A model generated the notes under the pieces. That model was given only the letters and a program-made list of their open reading frames with translations, made no database searches and was not told the origin of the DNA. Both the position numbers and the translations under genes were made by a program. From the NCBI GenBank assembly GCA_037962975.1, contig CM075674.1, positions 42,050,501 to 42,114,500 on the forward strand: a DNA stretch of 64,000 nt. Direction: 5' to 3'. Positions 46,301-57,899 of the stretch are shown piece by piece. Every line of letters starts with the position of its first letter. Position 1 is the stretch's first letter. This DNA is from Clitoria ternatea (lineage: Eukaryota > Streptophyta > Magnoliopsida > Fabales > Fabaceae).

Positions 46301-49300
46301 CATCAATAAAAGAAACAAACCATTTAGCACCAAAAACATTACAAACACAAGCAGGTCCCGACATGTCTGAATGAATAAGATCAAAAGGTATGGAACTTTT
46401 ATTATTACTAGGAAAATAAGTTGTGCTATGGTGTTTAGCATACTGACAAACATCACATTGAAAGGACTCAATTGATATTTTTGTAAATAGAAAAGGAAAT
46501 AAAGATTTAAGGATCCGAAAAGGAGGATGGCCGAGACGGCGGTGTTGAAGCCATATTTGAGAAATCGACCAAGATTCTAACTTTGTCTATGATTTGAGGT
46601 GAGAGCTTTTTGTCTGGTATATTCTTCCTTGTCTCCAACCTGCAAGTAGTATAACATGTCCTGTTCTTTAGCAATTCCAGTCTTCGTCCTCCCCGTGGCA
46701 AGATCTTGAAAAACACAATGGGATTGAAAAAAAAGTCACTGCACAGTTTAAGTCTTGGGTAATTTTATGGATAGATAAGAGGTTATTAGATAGTTTCGGA
46801 ACATGAAGAGCATTTTTTAAATGAAGGGAATGTTGTAGTTGGATGTTACCACAACCGATAACAAGGATATGGGAGGAATGAGGTGCCATATGATCAGTAG
46901 CACCAGAGTCTATAATCCAGATATTCTCAGTACTAGAAGCATTAAAGCATAAAAAACTAGAATTCTTACCAGTCATGGTTAAGGAACATGAGCTAAATGG
47001 CTTACTAAGAGAGTCCATAAGGGTTCGTAGACGTTCCAACTCCTCTCTATTGAAAGCCAAAGACCTATTTAGAGCATAACGCCAGTGATAAACAGTACCA
47101 AACAGTACCAGGGAGGCTGTATTAGGGCAAAAAGGACCAGGACCAGAGGCTCCCGGCGACCTGTTCTGTGGTGGCAACGTAATGCCACAATGAAGGCGGC
47201 CTAGGAAAAGGTGCGGAAGCAGGGGCCCCTGGATAGAGAGCTTTGATACCAACTTGAAGAAAGAAAACTTGGAGAAAGAAATTTTATATTTTATGAATTG
47301 TGTTTACAAGGTTTGTATGATACATATAAATATAGATGACTATCCTGCAATAAAATCTGTACAAATCAATCACATAATTATGGTAATAAAATACATATTA
47401 ATACAGATTAAATCTGTCCTAATTAGGGAAAAAATATTAGCTCCACAGTTAACTCTCTACAACAAATGTCTATAGATAGTTTGGTATGATAATTTGACTT
47501 GTATAATAAACAAGTGCTTCTGAATATGAAAAACTTTCCTCAAGAGGAAATGATGAGAGATGAACTCTGGAATTATGTTAATTTCTGAGCGCAATTTATA
47601 ATAAGAAAAGTTAAGTTGATCTGCATAATAACATGTTAAGAGAAATGCTCTTTTTTTGGGTTAGGAAAAAATGTCCTTTCTTTTGTTAATTAGGAAAAAA
47701 GAGGCACCAAACTTTGTGTTGGATAATAAGCTTTGTTTAGTTTGCATTTTGCTGTCTTAATGAACTAAACATAATTCATTTGACATTACATGAAGTTTCT
47801 GTACTTTCGTTTGAATAAGCAAATGTTAGTTTGTTAGTTTCTGTTAAAACTGTTAGTAAAAGATTTGAACCCTCGACCTCGACCTTGCCCACACTTCTCT
47901 TTTTGCCCCTCTCAACCACTCAATCAACCTTATATCTCCCCATAAAGTTTCTGTCTATGTTGCAAGTACGATACAGGTGTATTATAATTTGAAAATTTGC
48001 TGATTACTTTTTAAAATTATTATTCCTTTTAAGTTTTTGAAGTATCCGATACAGGTACGTCATCAATATTGAAGTATTCTTTCAACATAGGTTTCTTAAC
48101 TGTTCTAATTGTATGGCCACCCAAACTTTTTGTCACTAACACAGTAAAACAACATTTGCAGGTGAAATTTTCAGTGATGTTGTAGGAAGTCCTTATTATG
48201 TTGCACCTGAAGTTCTACGAAAGCGTTATGGTCCTGAAGCAGATGTGTGGAGTGCTGGTGTTATCATATACATTCTCTTATGTGGGGTACCTCCATTCTG
48301 GGGTGGTAAGCGTTCTTAACATAGCTTACTCCTTATGATCCAATCATTTTTCTTATACTTCATTCAGAAGTTTCCTGGTTCCAAGAATTTGAATATTTGT
48401 TTTGTTTCTTGCTAATAGAATCAGAGCAAGAAATATTTGAGGCGATTTTGCATAATGATCTTGATTTCTCATCGGATCCCTGGCCTAGTATCTCTGAAAG
48501 TGCAAAAGACTTGGTTAAGAAGATGCTTGTTAGAGATCCTAGTAAACGGATATCAGCCCATGAGGTTCTTCGTAAGTTTCTCATCTTCAGAGCACCAAAT
48601 TGACGTTTTTGTCTTTTGTTAAATGTCTATAGTTTTCTTAATGTAGTTTTATCTGACAAACCGATGGACATATTGTAGTTTGTATCTTAAAAACATCTTG
48701 GATTAAATGCATTATATCGTAAGACTTGTCACTTATGAGTAGAAATAATCATAACTTGTTGAGCATGAGATTTTTTACCACATTGTAAATGATGATATTC
48801 TGATTCTCTACCTGCAGGTAACCCGTGGATTCAGGTTAATGGAGCGGCTCCAGACAAGCCTCTTGACTCTGCAGTTTTGACTCGGCTGAAGCAGTTTACT
48901 GCTATGAACAAGCTCAAGAAAATGGCTCTGAGAGTAAGTTGTTCTCCAACACAAAAATTCAGTCAAATGAGAGTATTTACTGATGTACTTTTATTTTCAA
49001 ATTTGAATATGTTAACTTAATAGCTATTATTATGGTTTAGCGCCTAATTTTGGAAATTTTTACATTATTTCCTGCAGGTTATTGCAGAGAATCTCTCTGA
49101 AGAAGAAATTGCCGGATTGAAAGAGATGTTCAAGACCATAGACACAGACAACAGTGGTCAAATTACTTTTGAAGAACTCAAGGTTGGACTGAAAAAATAT
49201 GGCGCTAATCTGAATGAATCTGAAATTTACGATCTTATGCAATCTGTAAGTATTAGTTCATAAACATCTTTATTTCCTCAATTTGATAAGGTAAATTGTT

Positions 49301-50102
49301 GTTTCTGATTAGTAAATTATCTTGATCCTTCTAACCCAATTTTTTTATTTGGGATTCCAGGCAGATGTTGATAACAGTGGCACAATTGACTATGGAGAAT
49401 TCATAGCTGCAACATTGCATTTAAACAAAGTTGATAGAGAAGATCATTTGATTGCAGCTTTTGCATATTTTGATAAAGATGGAAGTGGCTTCATTACTCC
49501 AGATGAACTTCAACAAGCCTGTGAAGAATTTGGCCTAGGGGATGTCCGCCTGGAAGATCTGCTCCGAGATGTCGATCAGAATAATGTGAGTACATATTTG
49601 GACAAATTTATGTACAAATTTTTAGTACTATTTTTTTAATCAGAATCCGAGTTTCAATTTAGTAACCTATTTTTTAATCAGAATTAGACCTTCACATCAG
49701 TAACCTATGTTAGTAATAGCATTACTAAACGACCTTTATTTTGTGAATTATTAATGTGAAACTCCAATTCTAATGATAGATTAACATCTTTGGTTTAGTT
49801 AAATAATTGAGCTAATTGACTTTGTTTTAGTTTTCCTCAATTGATCATATGATTCAGCATTAGAATTTTTAGATTGATATTAAAATAATTCTTATGCTAT
49901 GGTGTGAAGTTCCAAGTTTCATTCATGTTTTATGTTTTGATGGCTTTGTTATGCTCATGTTTTACCCTTTCAGGATGGAAGAATAGACTATAATGAATTT
50001 GTGGCTATGATGCAAAGAGGCAATCCGGAGTTGGGTAAGAGGGGTCGAAAGGGTAGCACTAGTTTTAAAGTTGGATTTAGGGAGGCACTACCAGTATGTT
50101 AA
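41405..50102 (+). CDS. CPK: Calcium-dependent protein kinase (CDPK), seven exons
   Basis: Ser/Thr kinase that decodes calcium signals at membranes. Exons: 41405-42224, 48162-48305, 48419-48571, 48818-48933, 49078-49245, 49361-49585, 49974-50102; all introns GT-AG, 1755 nt, 584 residues. The N-terminus MGNCVG gives Gly2 for myristoylation and Cys4 for palmitoylation, then a variable basic/Pro-rich region to about residue 115. The kinase domain has GQGQFG (126-131), Lys148, HRDLKPEN (241-248), DFG (264-266) and APE (288-290). After an autoinhibitory junction, four EF-hands lie at 433-444, 469-480, 505-516 and 539-550, all with acidic first and last positions. Closest in feel to the CPK1/CPK5 subgroup. 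Intron 1 is 5.9 kb because of inserted retroelements. The gene appears intact. Confidence 0.95.
42225..42760 (+). other. Intron 1, host part before the copia element
   Basis: AT-rich intron sequence with no other feature. The open frame running in from exon 1 stops at 42344-42346, so unspliced transcripts would give a truncated kinase without EF-hands. Confidence 0.7.
42829..43324 (+). mobile_element. Cassandra-type solo LTR carrying a 5S rRNA-like sequence
   Basis: Inserted in the copia 3' LTR with target duplication GTATG (42824-42828 and 43325-43329). The ends are TATGACATCTCGG (first TG mutated) and GCCGGGATGTTACA. At 43165-43285 it matches plant 5S rRNA text such as ACTCC-AGTTAAG-GTGCTT and GGATGGGTGACCTCC, which covers the internal Pol III promoter region. 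Cassandra TRIM elements are defined by a 5S-derived segment in the LTR. The first part contains a tandem duplication of about 88 bp (CTGTTGAGGGCG...GGCAGGCTT at about 42843 and 42930), making this copy longer than usual. Confidence 0.8.
43334..43383. repeat. (TA)n(TG)n microsatellite
   Basis: About 17 TA units followed by about 8 TG units, next to the Cassandra insertion and inside the copia LTR. Confidence 0.9.
43772..47239 (-). pseudogene. Copia polyprotein remnants (PR, INT, RT, RNase H)
   Basis: Read on the minus strand: gag C-terminus (NREELERLRTLMDSL) and protease WIIDSGATDHM near 46910, integrase pieces VSFIDDCTRVIWI and LLSDNGREYVNQ at 46364-46107, reverse transcriptase YKARLVAKGYTQTYGVDYEE at 45178-44930 and YVDD near 44718, then RNase H text (ADYAGSVVDRRSTIGY, RSSAEAEF) at 44297-44070 and the pol C-terminus ending at 43765. 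Multiple frameshifts and stops separate the pieces. It is a Ty1/copia order (INT before RT). It cannot make active protein. Confidence 0.85.
47465..48161 (+). other. Intron 1, host part after the copia element
   Basis: AT-rich intron sequence ending in TTGCAG before exon 2. No gene or recognisable repeat. Confidence 0.7.
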
Positions 50103-50695
50103 TTGTGAAATAGTGGATATGAGTTTCTCTTATTGTTCTTTTCCTTTGTAAATTAACAATTTTTTTTCCACCGTGTGCTGTACTTAATTAGTTTCTCTTG
50201 GGGAACTTGAATGGTTGAATGGCTCAATTTTACAAAAATGCTGATATGGTTTTTGGATTTTCCCCACGTAATGTACATCATGGATAAAAACAATATTTCT
50301 GCAACATGGTTTATTTCTTATGTTATAATAACAAGGTGGCATCTCTAGTTAAAAATACAATTATTATTTTTTAAATATTTAGAAAGTTCCGCAAGCATAC
50401 ATTGACGAATTACTAGAGAATTACAATTATAATATATTATTAGAATTCTCTAGAATTATAGTGAAATAATTTACACCGTGAGAAAATTACTTGAGAATTC
50501 TACATCATGATCATTACTAGAATTATGGTAAAATAATGGGAAACATCTAGTAATCATCCGTCACCTTTCTTAAGCAGTATAAATAGGATATAAGTGACAT
50601 TTGTAAGAGCACACAAATGAGTGTAAGAGTGAGTAGTTAGTAAATGTAAAAATAAAGAGATGAATGCTTCATAATATAAGTTGAGTGTGTATTTT
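50103..50695 (+). other. Kinase 3' UTR and downstream spacer
   Basis: A 3' UTR probably covers the first few hundred bases (TTTGTAAATTAAC near 50146). Further on, 50390-50690 has an inverted-repeat-like AGAATTCTCTAGAATTA cluster and TATAAATA at 50579-50586 followed by a GAGTGTAAGAG leader-like stretch. This could be a small LTR promoter interrupted by the solo LTR, but its ends are not clear. Confidence 0.4.
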
Positions 50696-51054
50696 TGTGA
50701 CGTCCTACGTCAATTTCACATTTATTTACATCCGTTTAATTATTTTTCACAATAAATTTTTCACGTTTACTGATAGTTAATTAGATCCTAATGTAAAACA
50801 TTTATTTTCCTTAAGCACACTCAAAATAATAAACGATAGCAAATAAATTAAATGATAAAATGGAATTATTTAGAATCAGCGGAAGAAGAAAATGAAGACA
50901 GGGTCATTCGCCTGAGCGAGACCTTGATTCGCTTAGGCGAAACCCGTGAAGGTCGGTTAGGCGAGTTCCGACTCGCTTGGGCGAATTCTACATTTTAAAC
51001 CTGAGCGAACTACGAGACTTACAAGGAAAATTAACAATTCGGTTTTTACTCAGA

Positions 51055-51295
51055 AATGAGTCCACTCGGTCATATCTCACTCGGAACCTCTTAACCTTCC
51101 TTCACTCGGAAAAGGTTCTCTCGGGTATACCTCACTCGGAAACCTTCTAACCTTACTTCACTCGGAAGAGGTTCTCTCGGGTATACCTCACTTGGAAACC
51201 TTCTAACCTTACTTCACTCGGAAGAGGTTCTCTTGGGCATACCTCACTCGGAATATTCCTAACCTTCCTTCACTCGGAAAAGGAGCGAGGAATAC
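51055..51295 (-). repeat. About 60-bp tandem repeats with CACTCGGAA core in the solo LTR
   Basis: CTTCACTCGGAA(A/G)AGGTTCTCTCGGG... CTCACTCGGAAACCTTCTAACC recurs about three to four times with 58-60 bp spacing. The Tekay LTR at 7880-8545 has the same motif in reverse complement but more diverged. Confidence 0.75.
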
Positions 51296-51879
51296 TCGCT
51301 TGAGCGAAATAGGCACAGAATCAATTTCCCCGACCCTCGCTCGGACAAGACTGAATCTGCTCGGGCGAGATTCGTCCGGTAATCAACTATACTACAGCAG
51401 ACACAATTCATCCCGTTTTCATCATTCATGACCCATTATTCATAAAACCTGTCCATATCAATTTATCATATACACCGACTATTGGCTCCGTGCCAATATA
51501 TATATATCTACTCATAAAATCAACACCGACCACATTAACATCAATACCATACTACTTCAGCACCATGAATTCATATCCGATTAATCAACATACCAATTCT
51601 AAATTAGTTCAACACACAAGCAACATAATATATCATCACAGACACGGAAAACTTATTATGCATTATACACATAATTCATTTCATAATCACTCGGTTCTTT
51701 GGCATCAATCCTCCGCTTGGCACACCTCCAGGGCTCCGACCTCTTCCCTGTCACTGGTTACTAAATTGAAAGAAAACCACAGCAAGGGTGAGTGTTTGGC
51801 ATCATAATTAATCTAGAACGGAAATTAAATAACAAAATACGTGTATATAAACTCCTTCCGACTGCTTTATCCACAAATT

Positions 51880-52160
51880 TCAAATCACACTCGCCAATTA
51901 TAGCAAATCACGCTCGGCAAATATAGCAAATCACACTCGGCAAATATAGCAAATCACACTCGGCGATATAGCAAATCACACTCGACAAATATAGCAAATC
52001 ACACTCGGCAAATATAGTAAATCACACTCGGCGAATATAGCAAGTCACACTCGGCAAATATAGCAAATCACACTTGGCAAATATAGCAAACCACACTCGG
52101 CGAATATAGCAAGTCACACTCGGAAAATATAGCAAATCACACTCGGCAAATATAATTAGG
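51880..52160 (-). repeat. 21-22 bp tandem repeat array (CACACTCGGCAAATATAGCAA)
   Basis: About twelve copies of TCACACTCGGCAAATATAGC with single-base variants (CGGCGAATATAG, CAAGTCACAC), in head-to-tail order across about 270 bp, starting shortly after CAATTATAGC near 51895. Confidence 0.85.
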
Positions 52161-53507
52161 TACTTACACCATCACACAATACTAATAATTCATCAATTAT
52201 CACCACTGACTCTCACATAAAATCGACGCCTAGTATCCGGATACTAAAGGATCGGCCTTCAGCTGGGGGTCCTACTTGACACCCTGTGAACCCTGTTTGG
52301 TTCATCGAGTCCTGCTTGATTCTCCACCTCAACCACTGGGTCCTACTTGACCACTGGATAGCTCAACTGGGCACAAAAATCATGGGAGCCGGAAACGAGG
52401 GGCTATACATACCGTCGGCCGTCCCACACCACATAATCATACATATATCATTCACATTCATCATATTATATAACAAGTGGCCATCAACAACAGCACATAC
52501 TCATCAAGTGGGCGACCTACTTGTCAAGCCCGCCATCACATTGCCACTGGGCAACCTACTTGTCAAGCCCGTCATCACAACGCCACTTTACACATCGAAT
52601 CATCACCATGCAAAACACTTTAATCTCACACTCATCATAAACCATACACAATTCACATGCAATTATTATCCACAATCTTTCTTACCGTTTTAATACTTAG
52701 TTCGGTGACCCGAACCCAAAATACGCACCTATTCTAATTAATTACAACCTGAACACCCCCTTACCTCGATTCCAAGCTTCAACGATCTGTTCTTGATGCC
52801 GATTACATCCTCTAAGTGCTGGGTTCAAGGTTCCACCTCCGAATCCAACACCAGCTTTGTCACTCAGTCCTCCGATGTTCGTTTTGCTACCTACGGAGGT
52901 CGGAATGCAAAACCCATTAACATTATACTACTCTAATTGTTCTAATTACCATTTTCAAGCTCCCATGCACTGGAGAAGTGGAAAACGGAAGCTTCTCTCA
53001 TCATGCATGACCATCGGCTAGAGAGAGAAAGTGAAGAGGGAAGACATAACTCAACTCTAATGGGTCCATTGTACTCACCTCGAAGTCACGATCTTGGAAA
53101 TGAGGTTATTTCGAAGTTTTGACGCGAACAGAGTCTTCCCTTGGAGCATGCAACTCTCGACAGTGAGGGAGGAGAAGAGGAAGAGAAGGAGAAGAAGAAG
53201 AAGAAGGCTCGCCTGGATAATGAGAAAGAATAAAAGAAATCCTTATTATTTAAGACTCAGGGGCAAAATTGTCTTTTCTTCATTTTTTTTATAATTTCAT
53301 TGAAAGTTTTAATTAAACTTTTACCTCCTTCTAATTTTATCTCATTTAACCTTTTTGTAATTAATCAATCAATAAATTTATTTATTTCCACACTAGTTAA
53401 TTATTTATAATTGCCTAATAATTCATAAAAATATCAAATAAATCTCTAAAACAATTATTAATATTTTCCACTCATCATAATTTTACTAAAAGATCAGGGA
53501 TGTTACA

Positions 53508-54339
53508 ATTTTAGTATCCAAAAATGTAAAAAATATAAAGAGTTGTTGAATACCATTATAATCTCTTTTTTATGTCAATAATATCCATTTTATTTCTTAA
53601 CCTCAGTCAAACCATCATCATTTGTGTGAGAGAATTGTAAAGCAATTCTAATTTAACATGATTCCATGAAATAGTGACTTCAATATAGCGTTGGTAAAGG
53701 AGACTTTTCAATGGGTGTTTGTCATGCATTCCAGAATACTTGGGGTTCCAAGTTTAACACTTTCTTTAAAAACCGAAGTTATATTTCCAACAAGAAAGAG
53801 GAAAGGCCACAGTTATGAATCTAGTGCTTTGGATGGATCAGAAAAGAATAATAAAATGACGAGGAAGAAACTTGTGATAAAAAATTAGTATGAAAAACTA
53901 ATGAGAATTGAATTTTCTTAAAAAAAATGGGTCGTTTGAGTTGTATAAGAATTATAAGAAATATGGAATGCCCATTATAGCACCCTTTTAAATCAGTATT
54001 AGAAAAGCAAAAAAAAATCATTTTCCTAAATTTTCTTTTATGATAAAAAAATGTGAAGCTTGTTTGCAAATTAAATAAGAAATAGTGAATTATTTCCCTT
54101 TCCTTTCGCTTTGTCTCTCAAAATCCCGCACAAGCATGGAATGAAGGATTTTGTTTGGACGAACGAACAAATTTGGGTGGAAATAAATTAGGTGGAAACT
54201 AAATGTGTTTGGATGTATTTAAATAGAAGGGAATAGAGTTTCTAAAGAAATTTATAATAACTTGTGAGGGTAAAATTATCCTTACTACTATATTATATTA
54301 TTTTATAAAAGTTAAGAGACGAACGATAATAGTTTTTAC
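53508..54339. other. Spacer between solo LTR and copia element
   Basis: AT-rich and without a recognisable gene or repeat end. The short frames at 53691-53888 and 53821-54069 have no family signature. Confidence 0.5.
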
Positions 54340-56748
54340 TGTTGAAAAATCAAAGGGGGACCCACCACTTTTGCACTAATCAAGCAAAAATCAAGGGAAA
54401 ATGTAGGTGCAGGACGGTACCACAAATCATGGGCAGCCTTTTGTTGATTTTTTCTTCTATGCGTACACACACATCTAGCTTCTATAAATACTAATAGGAG
54501 CTGAAGGAAAATATTCATTCCAAAACGTAATGAGTGTATTTGAGAGGCTGTGAGTGTATTTGAGAGGCTGTGAGTGAGTTTTGAGAGTATTTCTTGTAAA
54601 CACTAAGTGCCTCTTTTCTCCCAGTAATAAATATCTGCAGTAGTCTGGAGACGTAGGCATTATTGGCCGAACTCTGTTATCAATTGTGTGTGTGCAATTA
54701 TTCCGCATTTATTTTTCGCTTCCACAAATCTGATGTTATGAGAAAATTTAGCGTAATTTTCCCAACAACTGGTATCAGAGCTGGTTGTTAATTCTGCAAT
54801 TTTTGTGGTGTTACTATTCATATACTATTCCGTGAATAGTGAAAAACGTGAATAGTGCAAATTGGTCGGCGTTACCAATTTCCACAGTGGTTCGTAGAAG
54901 TTGTCAGAAGCGATCCAAGAAGTCAGAATCAAGTGGGAGCTATGGCGGCAGACGAAGGAAAGGTGAAAATTGAGAAATTCGATGGTGCAAATTTCGGCTT
55001 TTGGAAGATGCAAATAGAAGACTATTTGTATCAAAAAGGCATGCATGAACCACTCACAGGCAAGAAACCAGAGTCTATGAAGGAAGAAGACTGGAAACTT
55101 CTAGACAGAAAAGCTCTTGGAGTCATCCGATTAACATTATCCCGTAATGTTGTTTTCAATATAGCAAAAGAAAAGACTACAGCGGATCTTATGAAGGCTC
55201 TTGAAAGCATGTACGAAAAGTCGTCAGCCTCAAACAAAGTTCATTTGATGAGGAGATTGTTCAACTTACGAATGACAGAAGGCGTGTCAACGGCGCAACA
55301 TCTAAACGAACTCAACACTGTCACAACCCAATTGAGTTCAGTTGGAATCGATTTCATTGATGAAGTAAGGGCTTTAATTCTCTTATCTTCCTTACCAGAG
55401 AGTTGGAATGCTACTGTCACAGCTGTGAGTAGCTCATCAGGAAGCAATAAGTTGAAATTTGATGATGTTTGTGATTTGATTCTCAGTGAAGAGATCCGGC
55501 GTAGAGAGTCGGGTGAACCATCAACCTCTTTAGTATTGCATACAGAGTCAAGAGGCAGAAGCTCAACCAGAGGAAGAGGACGCAGTAAATCAAAGGTGAG
55601 GCGTTCCAAGTCCAGAAATCATCATAGCTCCAATAACTCGAAGACTATTGAGTGTTGGAATTGTGGGAAGACGGGACACTACAAAAACCAATGCAGGAGT
55701 GCACCGATGAATCAGGAGGCGAAGACAGAAGCAAATGTTGCTTCCACCTCAGGAGGGGATGATGTATTAATATGCTCTTTGGAAAGCAAGGAAGAGTCTT
55801 GGGTGTTAGACTTTGGAGCATCCTTTCACGCTACTTCGCAGAAAGAACTCTTTGAGAATTATGTCCCCGGAAACCTTGGTAAAGTTTACCTTGGTAATGA
55901 GCAATCTTGTGAGATTGTGGGTAAAGGTGCAGTAAAGATTAAGTTGAACGGGTCTGTATAGGAATTGAAAAATGTCAGACATATTCCCGACCTGACGAAG
56001 AGTTTAATCTCAGTGGGCCAGCTAGCCAGTGAAGGCTACACGACGATCTTCCATGGTGATGATTGGAAGATTTCAAAGGGTGCGATGACAATTGCTCGAG
56101 GCAAAAAGAGTGGTACTCTTTACAAGACAGCAGGAGCATGTCACTTGATTGCAGTTGCATCAAATGAAAATCCCAATCTATGGCACCAGAGACTAGGCCA
56201 TATGAGTGAGAAAGGGATGAAGATCATGCACTCAAAGGGGAAGTTACCAGGTCTTCAGTCAGTAGAAATTGACATATGTGAAGACTGCATACTTGGAAAG
56301 CAGAAGAGAGTTAGCTTCTAGACAAGTAGAAGAACTCCAAAGAAAGAGAAGCTTGAGCTCATCCACTCTGATGTTTGGGGTCCAACGACCATCTCATCTA
56401 TTGGTGGGAAGCAATACTTCGTGACTTTTATCGATGATCACTCCAGAAAGGTATGGGTTTACTTTCTAAAACACAAGTTAGAAGTATTTGAGGCTTTCAA
56501 GATTTGGAAAGCTATGGTAGAAAATGAAACAGGATTGAAGATTAAGAAGCTCAGATCCAATAATGGTGGTGAATATGAAGACACCAGATTCAAGAAGTTT
56601 TGCTATGAGCACGGAATCAGAATGGAGAGAACCGTGCCTGGTACGCCTCAACACAATGGTGTAGCTGAGCGTATGAATCGAACGTTGACTGAAAGAGCCA
56701 GAAGCTTGCATATGCAGTCAGGCTTACCAAAGCAGTTTTGGGCAGAAG
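54340..56748 (+). mobile_element. Copia retrotransposon, 5' part, truncated by Athila insertion
   Basis: 5' LTR 54340-54767 (TGTTGAAAAAT...CCCAACA, 428 bp) with TATAAATA at 54483-54490, then the primer site TGGTATCAGAGC at 54770-54781 matching initiator-Met tRNA, then gag-pol to the integrase core. At 56749 the frame is cut by the LTR end of an Athila element; the rest of pol and the 3' LTR should continue past that element, outside the window. The leader has a 21-bp duplication (GTGTATTTGAGAGGCTGTGA, twice near 54534-54575). Confidence 0.88.
54942..56748 (+). pseudogene. Copia gag-protease-integrase, broken
   Basis: Starts at ATG 54942 (MAADEGKVKIEKFDGANF), the usual copia gag opening shortly after the primer site. 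Gag (LMRRLFNLRMTEGVS) leads to a basic region and a zinc knuckle CWNCGKTGHYKNQC near 55654. Protease shows WVLDFGASFHAT: the catalytic DSG is changed to DFG. TAG stops lie at 55959-55961 and 56319-56321. The integrase has HQRLGH, CEDCILGKQ and HSDVWGP; the second catalytic aspartate is replaced in RSNNGGEYED. The third (NGVAERMN) is kept. The frame ends at the Athila junction before reverse transcriptase. Two catalytic changes plus stops make it inactive. Confidence 0.87.
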
Positions 56749-57899
56749 TGACAGGGCCCGCAAGCGCACGGGTTATGTCGCGTAATATAAAAGATTATCG
56801 TTCTCCACAGGGACTGTTTTCAAAGTACCGGCATATCAAAATTTGATTATCCACACAATTCTCTTTCAATTTTTGGTATTTGTAAAAAATAAAAATTAAC
56901 AGTAAAAAATTTTACCTTACAGTAAAAATAAAAATTTACCGTGGGTGAAAAACAGAGTTGAGAGTATCTTGGGATTCCGGGGGTTTAAGATATTATTCTA
57001 CGTTGACAATTTCAACTTTTTATAAACAAAAATCAAATTAAGTTTTCCAAGGCGAATTTTCCAAAAGCCAATTAATATTTTCCTCTCGGATTCCTATTAA
57101 TGTACCTAACTTACAGAAAGCGCTGCTTAATCCTAAGAAAGGCCCATTATCGTTTTATGAAAATCCCGTTTTTACTTTCTCAAAAGAATTTTGATTACTT
57201 TCACGGTTTTACCGAGGTCACAAAAAGCATCTCAAAAATCTTAGGTTTAGTTCAAAGCTTTCCGGTAAAAATAAATCTCTCGATTTTATTAATTACCTAA
57301 ACTTACTAATATACCCGTAAGTACATAGTTTTACCATTTAGGCTCTTGTTAGGAATCACTAAAAGCATTAAGTAAAATTTGAACTAAATGGAAAACAGAA
57401 ATTTATTTACTTTTAAGTCAAAATAACATCAACGTAAAATATTATCGTACCCCCGTTTTCCCAAGATAAAAATTTAGTTACACATGATACGGTATAAATT
57501 CATATATATAACGAAAAGGAAATACAACATACAATTCATGGTAAATAAAACTTACGGGTTTCTCCAAAAGCCCAGTAAATTTTCCACCATAAATCTTTCT
57601 TCTGGATCCCTCCACCGTATACAAATTTAACCGCTCAATTTCACTGTCCTCTCAATTCTTATTTCACAAAATAAAAACAAGAAAAGAATAACAACAAGAT
57701 TTTTTTTTTCTTTCTCTGTATTTTCTGACTCACTCTCTACACAAAATTCTCACTGCTCTTGTATGATTACCCTCTGCCTCTTCTGCTTTGCTGCTGTACG
57801 TTTTTTTTTTATAGCCATCTTCATGGTTGATTTTTGCTCTTAAAAATTCAGCCTATGGAAATCCACATCATAAATGCATAATTCAAGCATAGTGACCCA

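Larger units (their letters stand above)
42761..47464 (-). mobile_element. Decayed copia retrotransposon in kinase intron 1 (antisense)
   Basis: 5' LTR 47255-47464, primer site TGGTATCAAAGC at 47240-47251 (minus strand), pol remnants, polypurine tract at 43758-43771 (CTTGAGGGGGAG on the minus strand), and 3' LTR 42761-43757 split by a Cassandra LTR. LTRs start TGTTGT(A/G)GAGAG. The 5' LTR lacks about 280 bp present in the 3' LTR. Most of gag is deleted: the interior passes from the primer site almost directly to the gag C-terminus and protease. I could not find a matching target duplication. Confidence 0.85.
50696..53507 (-). mobile_element. Solo LTR, 2.8 kb, minus orientation, target duplication ATTTT
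   Basis: On the minus strand it starts TGTAACATCCCTGATC (53507 inward) and ends GTAGGACGTCACA (50696). ATTTT flanks both sides (50691-50695 and 53508-53512), an exact 5-bp duplication. No internal region is present, so it arose by LTR-LTR recombination. Its repeated CACTCGGAA motif and CTT-rich leader (53160-53215, GAAGAAGAAG on plus) link it to the Tekay-type LTR at 5862. It lies about 0.6 kb past the kinase stop codon. Confidence 0.85.

Noticed and set aside
42761..47464. A clean 5-bp target duplication for the intronic copia element
   Set aside because: Flanks (AAAGA and AATGT) do not match; edges may be mutated or slightly misplaced.
51880..52160. CRISPR array
   Set aside because: The short repeats are directly adjacent with no unique spacers; this is a tandem repeat in a plant LTR.
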